Assembly: GCA_003485765.1 (NCBI GenBank)
Contig: DNHS01000035.1
Coordinates: forward strand, 80,717-94,193
Direction of reading: 5' to 3'
Source: Candidatus Omnitrophota bacterium
Lineage (GTDB): Bacteria > Omnitrophota > Gorgyraeia > Gorgyraeales > Gorgyraeaceae
DNA length: 13,477 nt
Made by a program: the position numbers and the translations under genes
Part shown: positions 1-7,141 of the stretch, piece by piece
Layout: every line of letters begins with the position of its first letter
Position numbering within the stretch: the stretch's first letter is position 1
The notes under the pieces: model-generated
The model's input: the letters and a program-made list of their open reading frames with translations, nothing else
The model's database searches: none
What the model was told of the DNA's origin: nothing

Positions 1-1545
1 GCGATAAAATTGGCAACGCGATACGCATTTGGTGATTTAAAACTTAATAAATTAGTCGCAGGTATTAATATTTGCAACGCAGGTTCCTTTAAGGTTTTTA
101 TTAAGGCAGGCTACAGGGAAGTTGGTGTATTTAAAAGGCATTCATTTTATAAGGGAAATTTCGTGGATTCTGTAGTGGTTGAAAAATGTAATCTGGATAA
201 CATAGTAGATAAACAACCCCTCTGGGTAAATAAAAACAGCAGTGGAATAAGCTTGTGGAATAAAGCCAAAAAGATAATACCAGGAGGAAACCAACTGTTA
301 TCCAAAAGAGCGGAGATGTTTTTGCCTGATCAATGGCCAGCTTATTTTAAAAAAGCCAAAGGGGTCGAAGTCTTGGGTCTTGACGGTAATAAATATATCG
401 ATATGAGCATAATGGGAATAGGTTCATGTGTGCTTGGTTATGCGAATGATACAGTTGATGCTGTTGTTAAAATTGCGATTGAGCAGGGTACTATGTGCAC
501 GCTTAACTGCCCTGAAGAAGTGGAGCTTGCCGAAAAATTAATCAAGCTGCACCCCTGGGCTGGCATGGTAAGATTTGCAAGGGCAGGAGGAGAGGCATGC
601 GCGATTGCAGTTAGGATAGGCAGGGCATTTTCTGGAAAAGACAAGGTTGCCTTTTGCGGATACCACGGCTGGCATGACTGGTATCTTTCAGCTAATTTAT
701 CTGATTCAAAAAATCTTGACGGCCAATTATTGCCGGGCTTATCTTGCGCTGGAGTTCCTCGAGCCCTTAAAGGAACCTCAATACCTTTTAATTACGGGAA
801 AATATATGAATTGAGAGAGATTATTAGTAAGAACAAAGGTGAAATTGGAGTTATAATAATGGAAGTAGAAAGGCACAAAAAAATAGATTTGAAGTTTTTA
901 AAAGAGGTTCGCAAAATTGCGTCTAATATAGGGGCTGTTCTTATTTTCGATGAGGTTTCGTCCGGGTTTAGGATTAGTATAGGCGGGGTGCACACTTTAT
1001 ATGAGATCGAACCTGATATTACAGTCTTAGGAAAAGCGCTCGGAAACGGCTATCCGATTTCGGCTGTAGTTGGTAGAAAAGAAGTTATGGAAGCTGCGCA
1101 AGATACTTTTATCAGTAGCACTTTTTGGACAGAAAGAATTGGTTATGTAGCTGCCCTTGAAACTATAAGACAGTTTGAAAAAAACAATGTAATTTCCTAT
1201 GTTAAAGATGCAGGCAATAGGTTGTCAGCAGGGCTTAAAAATATTTTTAAGTCATCAGGTTTGAAGATTGAAATAGTCGGACTTGCTTCTGTACCGATAA
1301 TGGTTATAAAAGAAGACAATCCACTTGTTGTTAAAACTGTCTTTACTCAGGAGATGCTAAAAAGAGGCTTTTTGGCTTCGAACGTTATATATGTGTCATA
1401 CGCTCACTCCAAAGGCATTATCGACGCATATCTGGAAGAAGCAGAGGTTGTGTTTAACATGATAGCCGCCTCAATAAAAAAAGGCAAATTAAAAGAGATG
1501 CTGGAAGGCCATGTTTGTCACGGCGGATTCCATAGGTTAACATAA
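1..1545 (+). CDS. GNAT acetyltransferase (C-terminal part) fused to class III PLP-dependent aminotransferase; 5' end outside window
   Basis: The reading frame is open from base 1, so the gene starts upstream; the TTG at 10 is not a convincing start. The first ~60 residues look like the end of a GNAT acetyltransferase of the RimJ/PseH kind (N-x-x-S-x-x-x-F-x-K-A-G-Y, then G-x-F-x-D). After a short linker (about bases 210-250) comes a complete glutamate-1-semialdehyde-aminomutase-like aminotransferase: the PGG motif near 280, GYHGWHDW near 655-680, the PLP-binding Asp in IFDEVSSGFR (about 945-972) and the Schiff-base Lys at 1033-1035 in GKALGNGYP. All key residues are present, so the enzyme should be active. 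Members of this family in polysaccharide loci are thought to aminate keto-sugars, and the GNAT part would then acetylate the amine; both substrates are inferred. A haem-pathway role is unlikely in this context. No stop or good internal start separates the two domains. Confidence 0.85.
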   Translation, partial: AIKLATRYAFGDLKLNKLVAGINICNAGSFKVFIKAGYREVGVFKRHSFYKGNFVDSVVVEKCNLDNIVDKQPLWVNKNSSGISLWNKAKKIIPGGNQLLSKRAEMFLPDQWPAYFKKAKGVEVLGLDGNKYIDMSIMGIGSCVLGYANDTVDAVVKIAIEQGTMCTLNCPEEVELAEKLIKLHPWAGMVRFARAGGEACAIAVRIGRAFSGKDKVAFCGYHGWHDWYLSANLSDSKNLDGQLLPGLSCAGVPRALKGTSIPFNYGKIYELREIISKNKGEIGVIIMEVERHKKIDLKFLKEVRKIASNIGAVLIFDEVSSGFRISIGGVHTLYEIEPDITVLGKALGNGYPISAVVGRKEVMEAAQDTFISSTFWTERIGYVAALETIRQFEKNNVISYVKDAGNRLSAGLKNIFKSSGLKIEIVGLASVPIMVIKEDNPLVVKTVFTQEMLKRGFLASNVIYVSYAHSKGIIDAYLEEAEVVFNMIAASIKKGKLKEMLEGHVCHGGFHRLT

Positions 1546-1561
1546 AGGGGCGATGTAAAAC

Positions 1562-2314
1562 ATGATATTGGCTATTGTACAGGCAAGAATGTCTTCAAAC
1601 CGGCTTCAAGGCAAAGTGTTGAAAGAAGTTATGGGGAAGCCGTTAATAGGCTATTTATTGGAAAGGCTTTCTGCTTCAAAACGCATAAACAAGATAATAG
1701 TCGCTACTACTACAGATAAGGATGATGACGTTGTATATGATTATGTCAAATCTTTGCAATTTGACGTCTATAGAGGGAGCAATCAGAATGTTTTAAGCCG
1801 TTATTATTTTGCAGCGGTAAAATATAAACCTGATAGCGTAATGAGAATTACTGCCGATTGCCCTTTGATCGACCCGGGCATTTGTGACCGGCTCATAGAT
1901 TTTTATATAAAGGAAAAAGCGGATTATGCGTGTTTATCCCAGCGTTTTGCAGAGGGCTTAGACAGCGAAATCTTTACTTTTAAGGTTTTGGAGGACATGC
2001 ATAAAAATGCAAAAAAGAAATCAGAGAGAGAGCATGTCAGCCTTTTTCTACATAACAATCCCGGCATGTTTAATAAGAGAATACTTGATAATGCCGCAGA
2101 TGACAGCAAATACCGCATTACGGTCGATGAGCCTGAAGATTTTGAGGTAGTTAAAACCCTCATTGAAAATCTATATAAGGCGAATTCGGATTTTTTAGAT
2201 TTTCAGGCAATAAAGAAATTTTTGGATAAAAATCCAGAAATTTCCCGTAAAAATTCTCATATAATAAGAAATGAGGGATTGTTGAAATCTCTGCAGAACG
2301 ACAGTACCATATAA
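1562..2314 (+). CDS. spsF: SpsF-type cytidylyltransferase (CMP-sugar synthetase family)
   Basis: This 250-residue protein belongs to the CMP-KDO/acylneuraminate cytidylyltransferase family, SpsF branch. The N-terminal nucleotide-binding motif VQARMSSNRLQGKVL covers residues 6-20, and TADCPLIDP (97-105) carries the acidic metal-binding residue. The family transfers CMP from CTP to an acidic sugar. The likely substrate here is the nonulosonate made by the synthase at 4180-5184; this is inference. The usual RLPGK is RLQGK here, a Pro-to-Gln change that the downstream paralogue (11025-11783) does not share. The start ATG follows the upstream stop by 16 bases, with a weak purine stretch (AAAGGGG) about 11 bases before it. 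The family is clear, the exact sugar is not. Confidence 0.85.
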   Translation: MILAIVQARMSSNRLQGKVLKEVMGKPLIGYLLERLSASKRINKIIVATTTDKDDDVVYDYVKSLQFDVYRGSNQNVLSRYYFAAVKYKPDSVMRITADCPLIDPGICDRLIDFYIKEKADYACLSQRFAEGLDSEIFTFKVLEDMHKNAKKKSEREHVSLFLHNNPGMFNKRILDNAADDSKYRITVDEPEDFEVVKTLIENLYKANSDFLDFQAIKKFLDKNPEISRKNSHIIRNEGLLKSLQNDSTI

Positions 2315-2320
2315 GGAGGT
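2313..2320 (+). promoter_or_regulatory. Strong Shine-Dalgarno site for the methyltransferase gene at 2328
   Basis: AAGGAGGT lies 7 bases before the ATG at 2328 and overlaps the stop codon of the preceding spsF-like gene. It is the closest match to the anti-SD consensus among the start regions I checked in this window. It fixes the start of the next gene and suggests that gene is well translated even though it sits inside an operon. Confidence 0.8.
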
Positions 2321-2327
2321 CTTTATC

Positions 2328-3086
2328 ATGGGCGTTAAAAACTATAAACAAGAAGGCAGATCAACAGTACAACAGTTAAAAAAACGCGAAAAACTTTACA
2401 GTTTATTTAAGAACAGCCCGTTGCCGGTTGATCAAATGCTTATCAGTCTTGGTCTTTATATGCGCAGTTCTGCTTTGACAAAGATCCTATATATAAATGA
2501 ATTATACCAAGAGGTATTGAAAGTACCAGGCGTGATTATGGAGTTTGGGGTATGGTGGGGACAAAATATTGTTTTATTTGAGAATTTCAGGGCGATATAT
2601 GAACCTTTCAACTACGACAGAAGAGTGATAGGTTTTGATACCTTCAAAGGATATCCCAGAGTTTCAGGTAAAGATATAAAATCACAAACCATTAAAAAGG
2701 GCGGCTACGGAGTAAGCGAAGAGTATGATAAGTATCTTCTTGAACTCATTGATTATCATGAACAGGAAAATGTTTTATACCGCGGCAGAAAGCACAGCTT
2801 GGTAAAGGGCGATGCGTCGCAGACTATAGAAAAATTTTTAAAAGATGAACCTCATACTGTGATTGCCCTTGCATATTTTGATATGGCATTATACGAGCCG
2901 ACTAAAAAATGCCTGGAAGCTATAAGGTCACACCTCGTAAAAGGCAGCGTTGTGGCTTTGGATGAACTGAATTCGCCTGAATATCCCGGTGAAACACTGG
3001 CCTTAAAGGAGGTATGGGGCTTGGATACGTACAGAATACATAAATCAAAATTTATGCCAGGCAGGTCATACATAACAATAGAATGA
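2328..3086 (+). CDS. TylF/MycF-like SAM-dependent methyltransferase
   Basis: This is a 252-residue protein. The SAM-binding motif VIMEFGVWWGQN covers residues 69-80, followed by GFDTFKGYP (102-110), YFDMALYEPT (183-192) and LDELNSPEYPGE (211-222). The layout is that of TylF/macrocin-type O-methyltransferases, which are metal dependent and methylate sugar hydroxyls; the Asp residues of the last two motifs are candidate metal ligands. Close relatives often carry the misleading database name crotonobetainyl-CoA:carnitine CoA-transferase, for which there is no sequence support here. The position between the cytidylyltransferase and hydrolase genes suggests O-methylation of a sugar in this pathway (inference). 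The start is fixed by the Shine-Dalgarno site at 2313-2320, and the stop overlaps the next ATG by four bases. Confidence 0.75.
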   Translation: MGVKNYKQEGRSTVQQLKKREKLYSLFKNSPLPVDQMLISLGLYMRSSALTKILYINELYQEVLKVPGVIMEFGVWWGQNIVLFENFRAIYEPFNYDRRVIGFDTFKGYPRVSGKDIKSQTIKKGGYGVSEEYDKYLLELIDYHEQENVLYRGRKHSLVKGDASQTIEKFLKDEPHTVIALAYFDMALYEPTKKCLEAIRSHLVKGSVVALDELNSPEYPGETLALKEVWGLDTYRIHKSKFMPGRSYITIE

Positions 3087-4183
3087 AGTTAGGCGATAAA
3101 AAACATGTTCTTTTCAGGGCAGATGGTTCAAACAAGCTGGGCACAGGCCATATAATGCGATGCCTGACTTTTGCGCATTGGCTTAAGAAAAACGGAGTGC
3201 CGTCAGTACTTGTTACGAAAGACTATGATCGCAATATCGTTGACTTAAGCCGCAGTTTTAACTGTAAGGTGGAAATGATATCCGGGGCTTATAGTTTCAA
3301 AGAGGACGCAAATATAACCAATGCCCTTGCGGACAGATATAGAGCCGATGTTATTATATCGGATATGAATAACGCAGACACGTTGACGCGGGTAAAGGAA
3401 TATATAGAGTATTTAGAAATTTTAAAAAATGATAATAAATTTTCAATCGTTATAGATGGTTTTGGTAGCGAGTGCATTAGCGCTAAGACAAGAATTCCAT
3501 CGGATATAACAGTTATTCCTTATTTCGGAAGCGAAGATGGAATCTATATGGGTCGTGATAAAACTCAATACCTATTAGGATCAAAATATTTCATCTTTAG
3601 GGAAGAATTTATAAAAGTGACTAAGATAAAACGGAAGATAAAAAAGAACGCAAATAATGTCCTGGTTACTATGGGGGGCAGTGATCCATTCAGGATAACA
3701 ATTAAGGTAGTTAAGGCCTTGGGTTGTATGAATAAACCTTTTTTAAATCTAAAAGTTATTTTAGGCGCCGCTTTCAATTCATTAGCCAAGAAAGAGATAA
3801 AAGCTATATTAGAAAAATTTAGGGGCGACTATAAGATTATAGAAAACTGCAATAACATGGCTGAGCTTATGTTGTGGTCTGATTTAGTAATTATTAATGG
3901 GGGTCTCACGAAATATGAGGCTGCTATTACAGGGACGCCTACTTTTGTTGTTTCGCACAGTGAGGCTGAAAAAAAAATTATGAAGGATTTCCAAAAAGGC
4001 GGTTCTGCCATTCATCTAGGCTACGCGAAAAATATTAAAGAAAATATCATATGTGAAGCAGTCGAAGATTTATTGTCTAACAACACTCTTAGAAAAAGGA
4101 TGTCTGAAAAAGGACGCGGCATTGTTGATGGGAAAGGGGCAGATAGAATTATTTCAAGAATTCCAAAGGAGTTACTTAAATGA
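3083..4183 (+). CDS. pseG: PseG/SpsG-type nucleotide-sugar hydrolase (GT-B fold)
   Basis: The 366-residue protein opens with the family signature FRADGSNKLGTGHIMRC (residues 11-27), in which His23 matches the catalytic His of PseG. A second Rossmann-like half carries VTMGGSDP (195-202) and the nucleotide-binding loop GGLTKYE (273-279). PseG removes UDP from a 2,4-diacetamido-trideoxyhexose to give the free sugar used by the nonulosonate synthase. SpsG of Bacillus has the same fold but a different pathway context. The gene overlaps both neighbours by ATGA (3083-3086 and 4180-4183), so translation is probably coupled to the methyltransferase upstream and the synthase downstream. Whether the substrate is UDP- or CMP-linked cannot be told from sequence. 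At 366 residues it is longer than the Campylobacter enzyme, but no extra domain is evident. Confidence 0.85.
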   Translation: MKLGDKKHVLFRADGSNKLGTGHIMRCLTFAHWLKKNGVPSVLVTKDYDRNIVDLSRSFNCKVEMISGAYSFKEDANITNALADRYRADVIISDMNNADTLTRVKEYIEYLEILKNDNKFSIVIDGFGSECISAKTRIPSDITVIPYFGSEDGIYMGRDKTQYLLGSKYFIFREEFIKVTKIKRKIKKNANNVLVTMGGSDPFRITIKVVKALGCMNKPFLNLKVILGAAFNSLAKKEIKAILEKFRGDYKIIENCNNMAELMLWSDLVIINGGLTKYEAAITGTPTFVVSHSEAEKKIMKDFQKGGSAIHLGYAKNIKENIICEAVEDLLSNNTLRKRMSEKGRGIVDGKGADRIISRIPKELLK

Positions 4184-5184
4184 GTAAAATAATAAAGATA
4201 CGAAATAAATCAGTAGGGAAGGGCCAGCCTGTTTTTATAATAGCAGAAGCCGCGTCCAATCATAACCAGAATTTAACTCAAGCAAAAGAGCTTATTGATA
4301 TTGCTTTTGAATGTGGAGTTGATGCGGTCAAGTTTCAACTCTTTAAGGCCGATGAATTATATAAAAAGAGTAATCCTATGTTCAAGATTATGAAGAACAA
4401 CGAATTTCCAAGAGAGTGGCTTAGGGCGCTCTATAAATATGCAGAGAAGAAAGGCTTTATTTTTTTAGCAAGTCCTTTTGATTTGAAAGCGATTGACTTG
4501 TTGGTAAAGATAGGGAGCCCTGCCTTAAAACTCGCATCTTCAGAAACGACCAATTTAAGATTATTAAGATATGCGGCAAGCAAGAAAAAGCCTCTTTTAA
4601 TTTCAACAGGCATGTGTAATATAGCAGATATTTATGAAGCAGTTGAAGTTGCCAAAAGCGTTGGGAATCAAGACGTGGCGCTTTTGCATTGTACATCCCT
4701 TTATCCTGCAAAACCTTCACATGTTAATTTACTTGCTATGGATACGCTTTATGCTGCGTTTGATTTGCCTGTAGGTTACTCAGACCATACGCTTGGCATA
4801 GGGGTTCCTATTGCAGCGGCGGCCAGAGGCGCTTGTATCGTGGAAAAACATTTCACGCTCAGTAAAAAACTAAAAGGACCAGACCATTTTTATGCTCTTG
4901 AACCTAAGCAATTAAAAGAGATGGTAATAGCCATTAGAGAGGTTGAGCAAAGCATTGGTTCTGCAATTAAAAAGATGCTGCCTGGAGAAGAAAAACTCGC
5001 TAGGAGAAGTAGTTTAATTGCAAAAAATAATATTCCTAAGGGCGCCAAGCTTACTAAAGATATGATTATAATTGACAGGCCAGCTTTGGGTATAAAACCC
5101 AGGTTTTTAGAAGCTGTTATCGGACAAAAAACTAAAAGAGATATTAAAAAGGGTACACCAGTTACTTGGGAAATTGTGGGATAG
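4180..5184 (+). CDS. neuB: NeuB/SpsE/PseI-family nonulosonate synthase with C-terminal SAF domain
   Basis: This enzyme condenses phosphoenolpyruvate with a six-carbon amino sugar to make a nine-carbon nonulosonic acid. The TIM barrel carries FIIAEAASNHN (19-29), VKFQLFKADELY (50-61), ISTGM (141-145), LLHCTSLYP (168-176) and the two probable metal-binding His residues in YSDHT (His203) and EKHFT (His224), 21 residues apart as in meningococcal NeuB. The SAF domain covers about 275-331 and contains RPALGIKP. Several motifs (VKFQ..KADELY, LLHC, VGYSDHTLG, GPDH..ALEP) read more like NeuB/LegI/SpsE than like PseI, whose proteins usually show an IKxQTYTPDTLT-like stretch. The product is therefore more likely a legionaminate- or neuraminate-like acid than pseudaminate, but this is inference. 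The start has a good Shine-Dalgarno (AAAGGAG, 4165-4171). Confidence 0.85.
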   Translation: MSKIIKIRNKSVGKGQPVFIIAEAASNHNQNLTQAKELIDIAFECGVDAVKFQLFKADELYKKSNPMFKIMKNNEFPREWLRALYKYAEKKGFIFLASPFDLKAIDLLVKIGSPALKLASSETTNLRLLRYAASKKKPLLISTGMCNIADIYEAVEVAKSVGNQDVALLHCTSLYPAKPSHVNLLAMDTLYAAFDLPVGYSDHTLGIGVPIAAAARGACIVEKHFTLSKKLKGPDHFYALEPKQLKEMVIAIREVEQSIGSAIKKMLPGEEKLARRSSLIAKNNIPKGAKLTKDMIIIDRPALGIKPRFLEAVIGQKTKRDIKKGTPVTWEIVG

Positions 5185-5216
5185 ATTAATTGCTTATTCG
5201 ATAGTTTGAAGAGAAG

Positions 5217-6221
5217 ATGAAAATGGGCGCTTTAATTAAAAAGATAGAATATTATTTGCCGGAAAAGGTCCTAACTAATAGTCAATTACAAGAAGAATTT
5301 AAGGATTGCGATGCAAAAAAAATTGAAGATAAAATTGGTATAAGGCAAAGGCATATTGTCCAAGAGAATGAGACTGCTCTTGACTTGGCATATAATGCTT
5401 CTGAAAAAAATCTTGCAGGGTATGATAGGAGTAAAATTGATTTCCTGATACTTTGCACTCAGAGCCCGGATTATTATTTACCAACCTCTTCCTGTATTTT
5501 GCAGCACAAGCTGAATTTAAAAACAGACATCGGGGCTTTTGATTTTAATCTGGGATGTTCAGGTTTCGTGTATGGACTTGCATTAGCTAAAAGCCTATTA
5601 AATTCGAATATCGCCAACAGTATTTTGTTAATTATGTCAGAAACTTATTCAAAGCATATTAATCCAAAAGATAAGGCCAATAGATCTATATTTGGCGATG
5701 CTGCTGCCACGGCTATAATTGAAAAATCAGAAGATGAAGGGGTTTTTGAATTCTCATTGGGCACGGATGGCAGTGGTTATAAGAATCTTATTATTCCAAA
5801 TGGAGGATTAAGAAAACGATACGATATAAATGCCAGGAATATCGATGATGGGCAGGGTACTATTAGAACAGAAAATGATCTTTACATGAATGGCCCAGAG
5901 ATGCTCAATTTTATGATAGAGTCTGTCCCTAAAGTAGTTTTAAATGTATTAAAAAAAAATAAAACCACCTTGGACGAATTAGACTATGTTATTTTCCATC
6001 AAGCTAATGGATATATAATAGAATATTTAAGAAAAAAAATAAAAATTCCAAAAGACAAATTTTACACAAACCTGCTATATACTGGAAATACTGTTTCAGC
6101 ATCTATACCTATTGCGATTAAGGATTGTTTGGATAATAAAATAATTAGGCAAGGTAATAAAATCCTAATAGTTGGTTTTGGAGTTGGTTATTCCTGGGGC
6201 GGGACGATTATTAAAATATAG
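5217..6221 (+). CDS. Ketoacyl-ACP synthase III (FabH-like), polysaccharide-cluster type
   Basis: This 334-residue thiolase-fold protein has the complete KAS III triad: Cys114 in NLGCSGF, His261 in FHQAN and Asn291 in GNTVSASIP. The His-Asn spacing of 30 residues matches E. coli FabH. FabH-type enzymes start fatty chains by condensing an acyl-CoA with malonyl-ACP. A copy inside a sugar locus and directly before its own carrier protein is unlikely to serve bulk lipid synthesis; making a short special acyl group for the glycan is the inference. A charged loop at about 198-222 may be specific to this branch. The ATG at 5217 abuts the purine-rich GAAGAGAAG, so the second in-frame ATG at 5223 (two residues shorter) has better spacing. 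The A9 run at about 5951 is in frame. Confidence 0.85.
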   Translation: MKMGALIKKIEYYLPEKVLTNSQLQEEFKDCDAKKIEDKIGIRQRHIVQENETALDLAYNASEKNLAGYDRSKIDFLILCTQSPDYYLPTSSCILQHKLNLKTDIGAFDFNLGCSGFVYGLALAKSLLNSNIANSILLIMSETYSKHINPKDKANRSIFGDAAATAIIEKSEDEGVFEFSLGTDGSGYKNLIIPNGGLRKRYDINARNIDDGQGTIRTENDLYMNGPEMLNFMIESVPKVVLNVLKKNKTTLDELDYVIFHQANGYIIEYLRKKIKIPKDKFYTNLLYTGNTVSASIPIAIKDCLDNKIIRQGNKILIVGFGVGYSWGGTIIKI

Positions 6222-6233
6222 ATAGGATAATTC

Positions 6234-6461
6234 ATGAAGAGGCCAGAATTTTTTGCAGTATTAAAGGAAACTTTAGAAATAAAGGATATTGAGCTTAACG
6301 AAGAGACTAATTTATTAGAGCTGATTGACTCACTTTCAGTAATTTCTTTGATGTGCTTAATAGATGAAAAATTTGGAAAGCGGCTTTCAGCAGATGAATT
6401 ATATAACATAACTAATATAAGTAGGTTAATAAAAATTATAGGTGAAGAAAAATTTGAATAA
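6234..6461 (+). CDS. Acyl carrier protein (dedicated, non-housekeeping)
   Basis: This 75-residue acidic protein is the normal size for an acyl carrier protein. The D-S-L motif (Asp32-Ser33-Leu34, in ELIDSLSVISLM) gives Ser33 as the 4'-phosphopantetheine site, followed by the helix that docks partner enzymes and the D-E-K-F stretch typical of the family. It would carry the acyl chain made by the adjacent KAS III. The sequence departs clearly from housekeeping AcpP (which reads D-S-L-D at the site), as expected for a private carrier. It starts 12 bases after the KAS III stop and overlaps the acyltransferase gene, so the three are probably translated together. The Shine-Dalgarno before the ATG is weak. 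Confidence 0.85.
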   Translation: MKRPEFFAVLKETLEIKDIELNEETNLLELIDSLSVISLMCLIDEKFGKRLSADELYNITNISRLIKIIGEEKFE

Positions 6462-7131
6462 AGAAAAAACAGAGAAAGTTATAATATTTGGGAATGGCCA
6501 GATGGCGAATTTAGCGCATTTTTATTTAACTCACGATTCGCCGTATGAAGTAGCTGGTTTTTGCGTTGATAAGGATTTTTTAAAAGAGAATAGTTTTAAT
6601 AATCTGCCTGTAGTTTCTTTTGAAGATGTCGAAGCTATTTTTTCTCCTCATGTATTTAAAATGTTTATACCTATTAGTTATAAAAATGTGAATAAATTAA
6701 GAGCAAAAAAATATTATCAGGCCAAAGACAAAGGGTATGAATTAATAAGTTACCTTAGCTCTAAAGCTACTACATGGCCTGGATTGGTAATTGGTGAAAA
6801 TTGTTTTATTTTTGAAAATAATGTGATTCAGCCTTTTGTTGAAATCGGAAATAACGTTATTCTTTGGAGCGGCAACCACATAGGCCATCATAGTAAAATA
6901 AAAGATCATTGTTTTTTAGCTTCGCATGTAGTTGTATCTGGTAGAGTTACGATAGAGCCATATTGTTTCTTAGGCGTGAATGCAACCATCAGGGATAATG
7001 TTGTTATCGAGCAGAGTTGTGTAATAGGCGCAGGCACATTGATATTAAAGAGCACCACTAAAAATGGAGTATATATTGGGCCACCTGCAAAACTATATTC
7101 ATTGCCTAGTGATAAATTGAAAAATATTTAA
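6442..7131 (+). CDS. NeuD/PglD-type sugar acyltransferase (left-handed beta-helix)
   Basis: Residues 10-90 form a Rossmann-like domain (VIIFGNGQMANLAHFYL, then GFCVDKDF and LPVVSFEDVE), and about 112-215 are hexapeptide repeats of a left-handed parallel beta-helix. The segment NHIGHHSKIKDHCFLASH contains the candidate catalytic His (149 or 150). This is the NeuD/PglD/PerB architecture, which moves acetyl or longer acyl groups onto amino or hydroxyl groups of sugars. Lying directly after an acyl carrier protein, it may use acyl-ACP rather than acetyl-CoA (inference). The first in-frame start is GTG at 6442, inside the ACP gene. The TTG at 6454 has AGGTGAAG (6440-6447) at good distance and could be the true start, shortening the protein by four residues. 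Confidence 0.82.
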   Translation: MKKNLNKEKTEKVIIFGNGQMANLAHFYLTHDSPYEVAGFCVDKDFLKENSFNNLPVVSFEDVEAIFSPHVFKMFIPISYKNVNKLRAKKYYQAKDKGYELISYLSSKATTWPGLVIGENCFIFENNVIQPFVEIGNNVILWSGNHIGHHSKIKDHCFLASHVVVSGRVTIEPYCFLGVNATIRDNVVIEQSCVIGAGTLILKSTTKNGVYIGPPAKLYSLPSDKLKNI

Positions 7132-7135
7132 GGAG
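7130..7135 (+). promoter_or_regulatory. Shine-Dalgarno site that favours the second of two in-frame ATG codons
   Basis: AAGGAG touches the ATG at 7136 directly, which leaves no spacer. The in-frame ATG at 7142 lies 6 bases away, a normal distance. I therefore place the start of the next gene at 7142. Confidence 0.7.
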
Positions 7136-7141
7136 ATGAGG

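Noticed and set aside
1..1545. Haem-pathway glutamate-1-semialdehyde aminomutase
   Set aside because: The fold matches, but the GNAT fusion and the sugar-locus context argue against a haem role; no other tetrapyrrole gene is nearby.
2328..3086. Crotonobetainyl-CoA:carnitine CoA-transferase label
   Set aside because: This name is often attached to such proteins in databases, but the sequence shows a SAM-binding methyltransferase motif and nothing like a class III CoA-transferase.
4180..5184. Firm assignment as pseudaminic acid synthase PseI
   Set aside because: The family is right and a PseG-type gene is adjacent, but several active-site-region motifs read as NeuB/SpsE-like, so only the broader family is claimed.
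5185..5216. Possible internal promoter in the largest gap
   Set aside because: The 32-base gap is AT-rich, but I see no -35/-10 pair with proper spacing and no dyad; only the purine stretch before the next start is meaningful.
5951..5959. A9 run as a programmed frameshift or sequencing error in the KAS III gene
   Set aside because: The frame continues correctly through conserved His261 and Asn291 to a normal C-terminus, and no alternative frame product is apparent.
5217..6221. Housekeeping FabH of fatty-acid synthesis
   Set aside because: No other fab or plsX genes are present; the neighbours are sugar enzymes and a divergent carrier protein.
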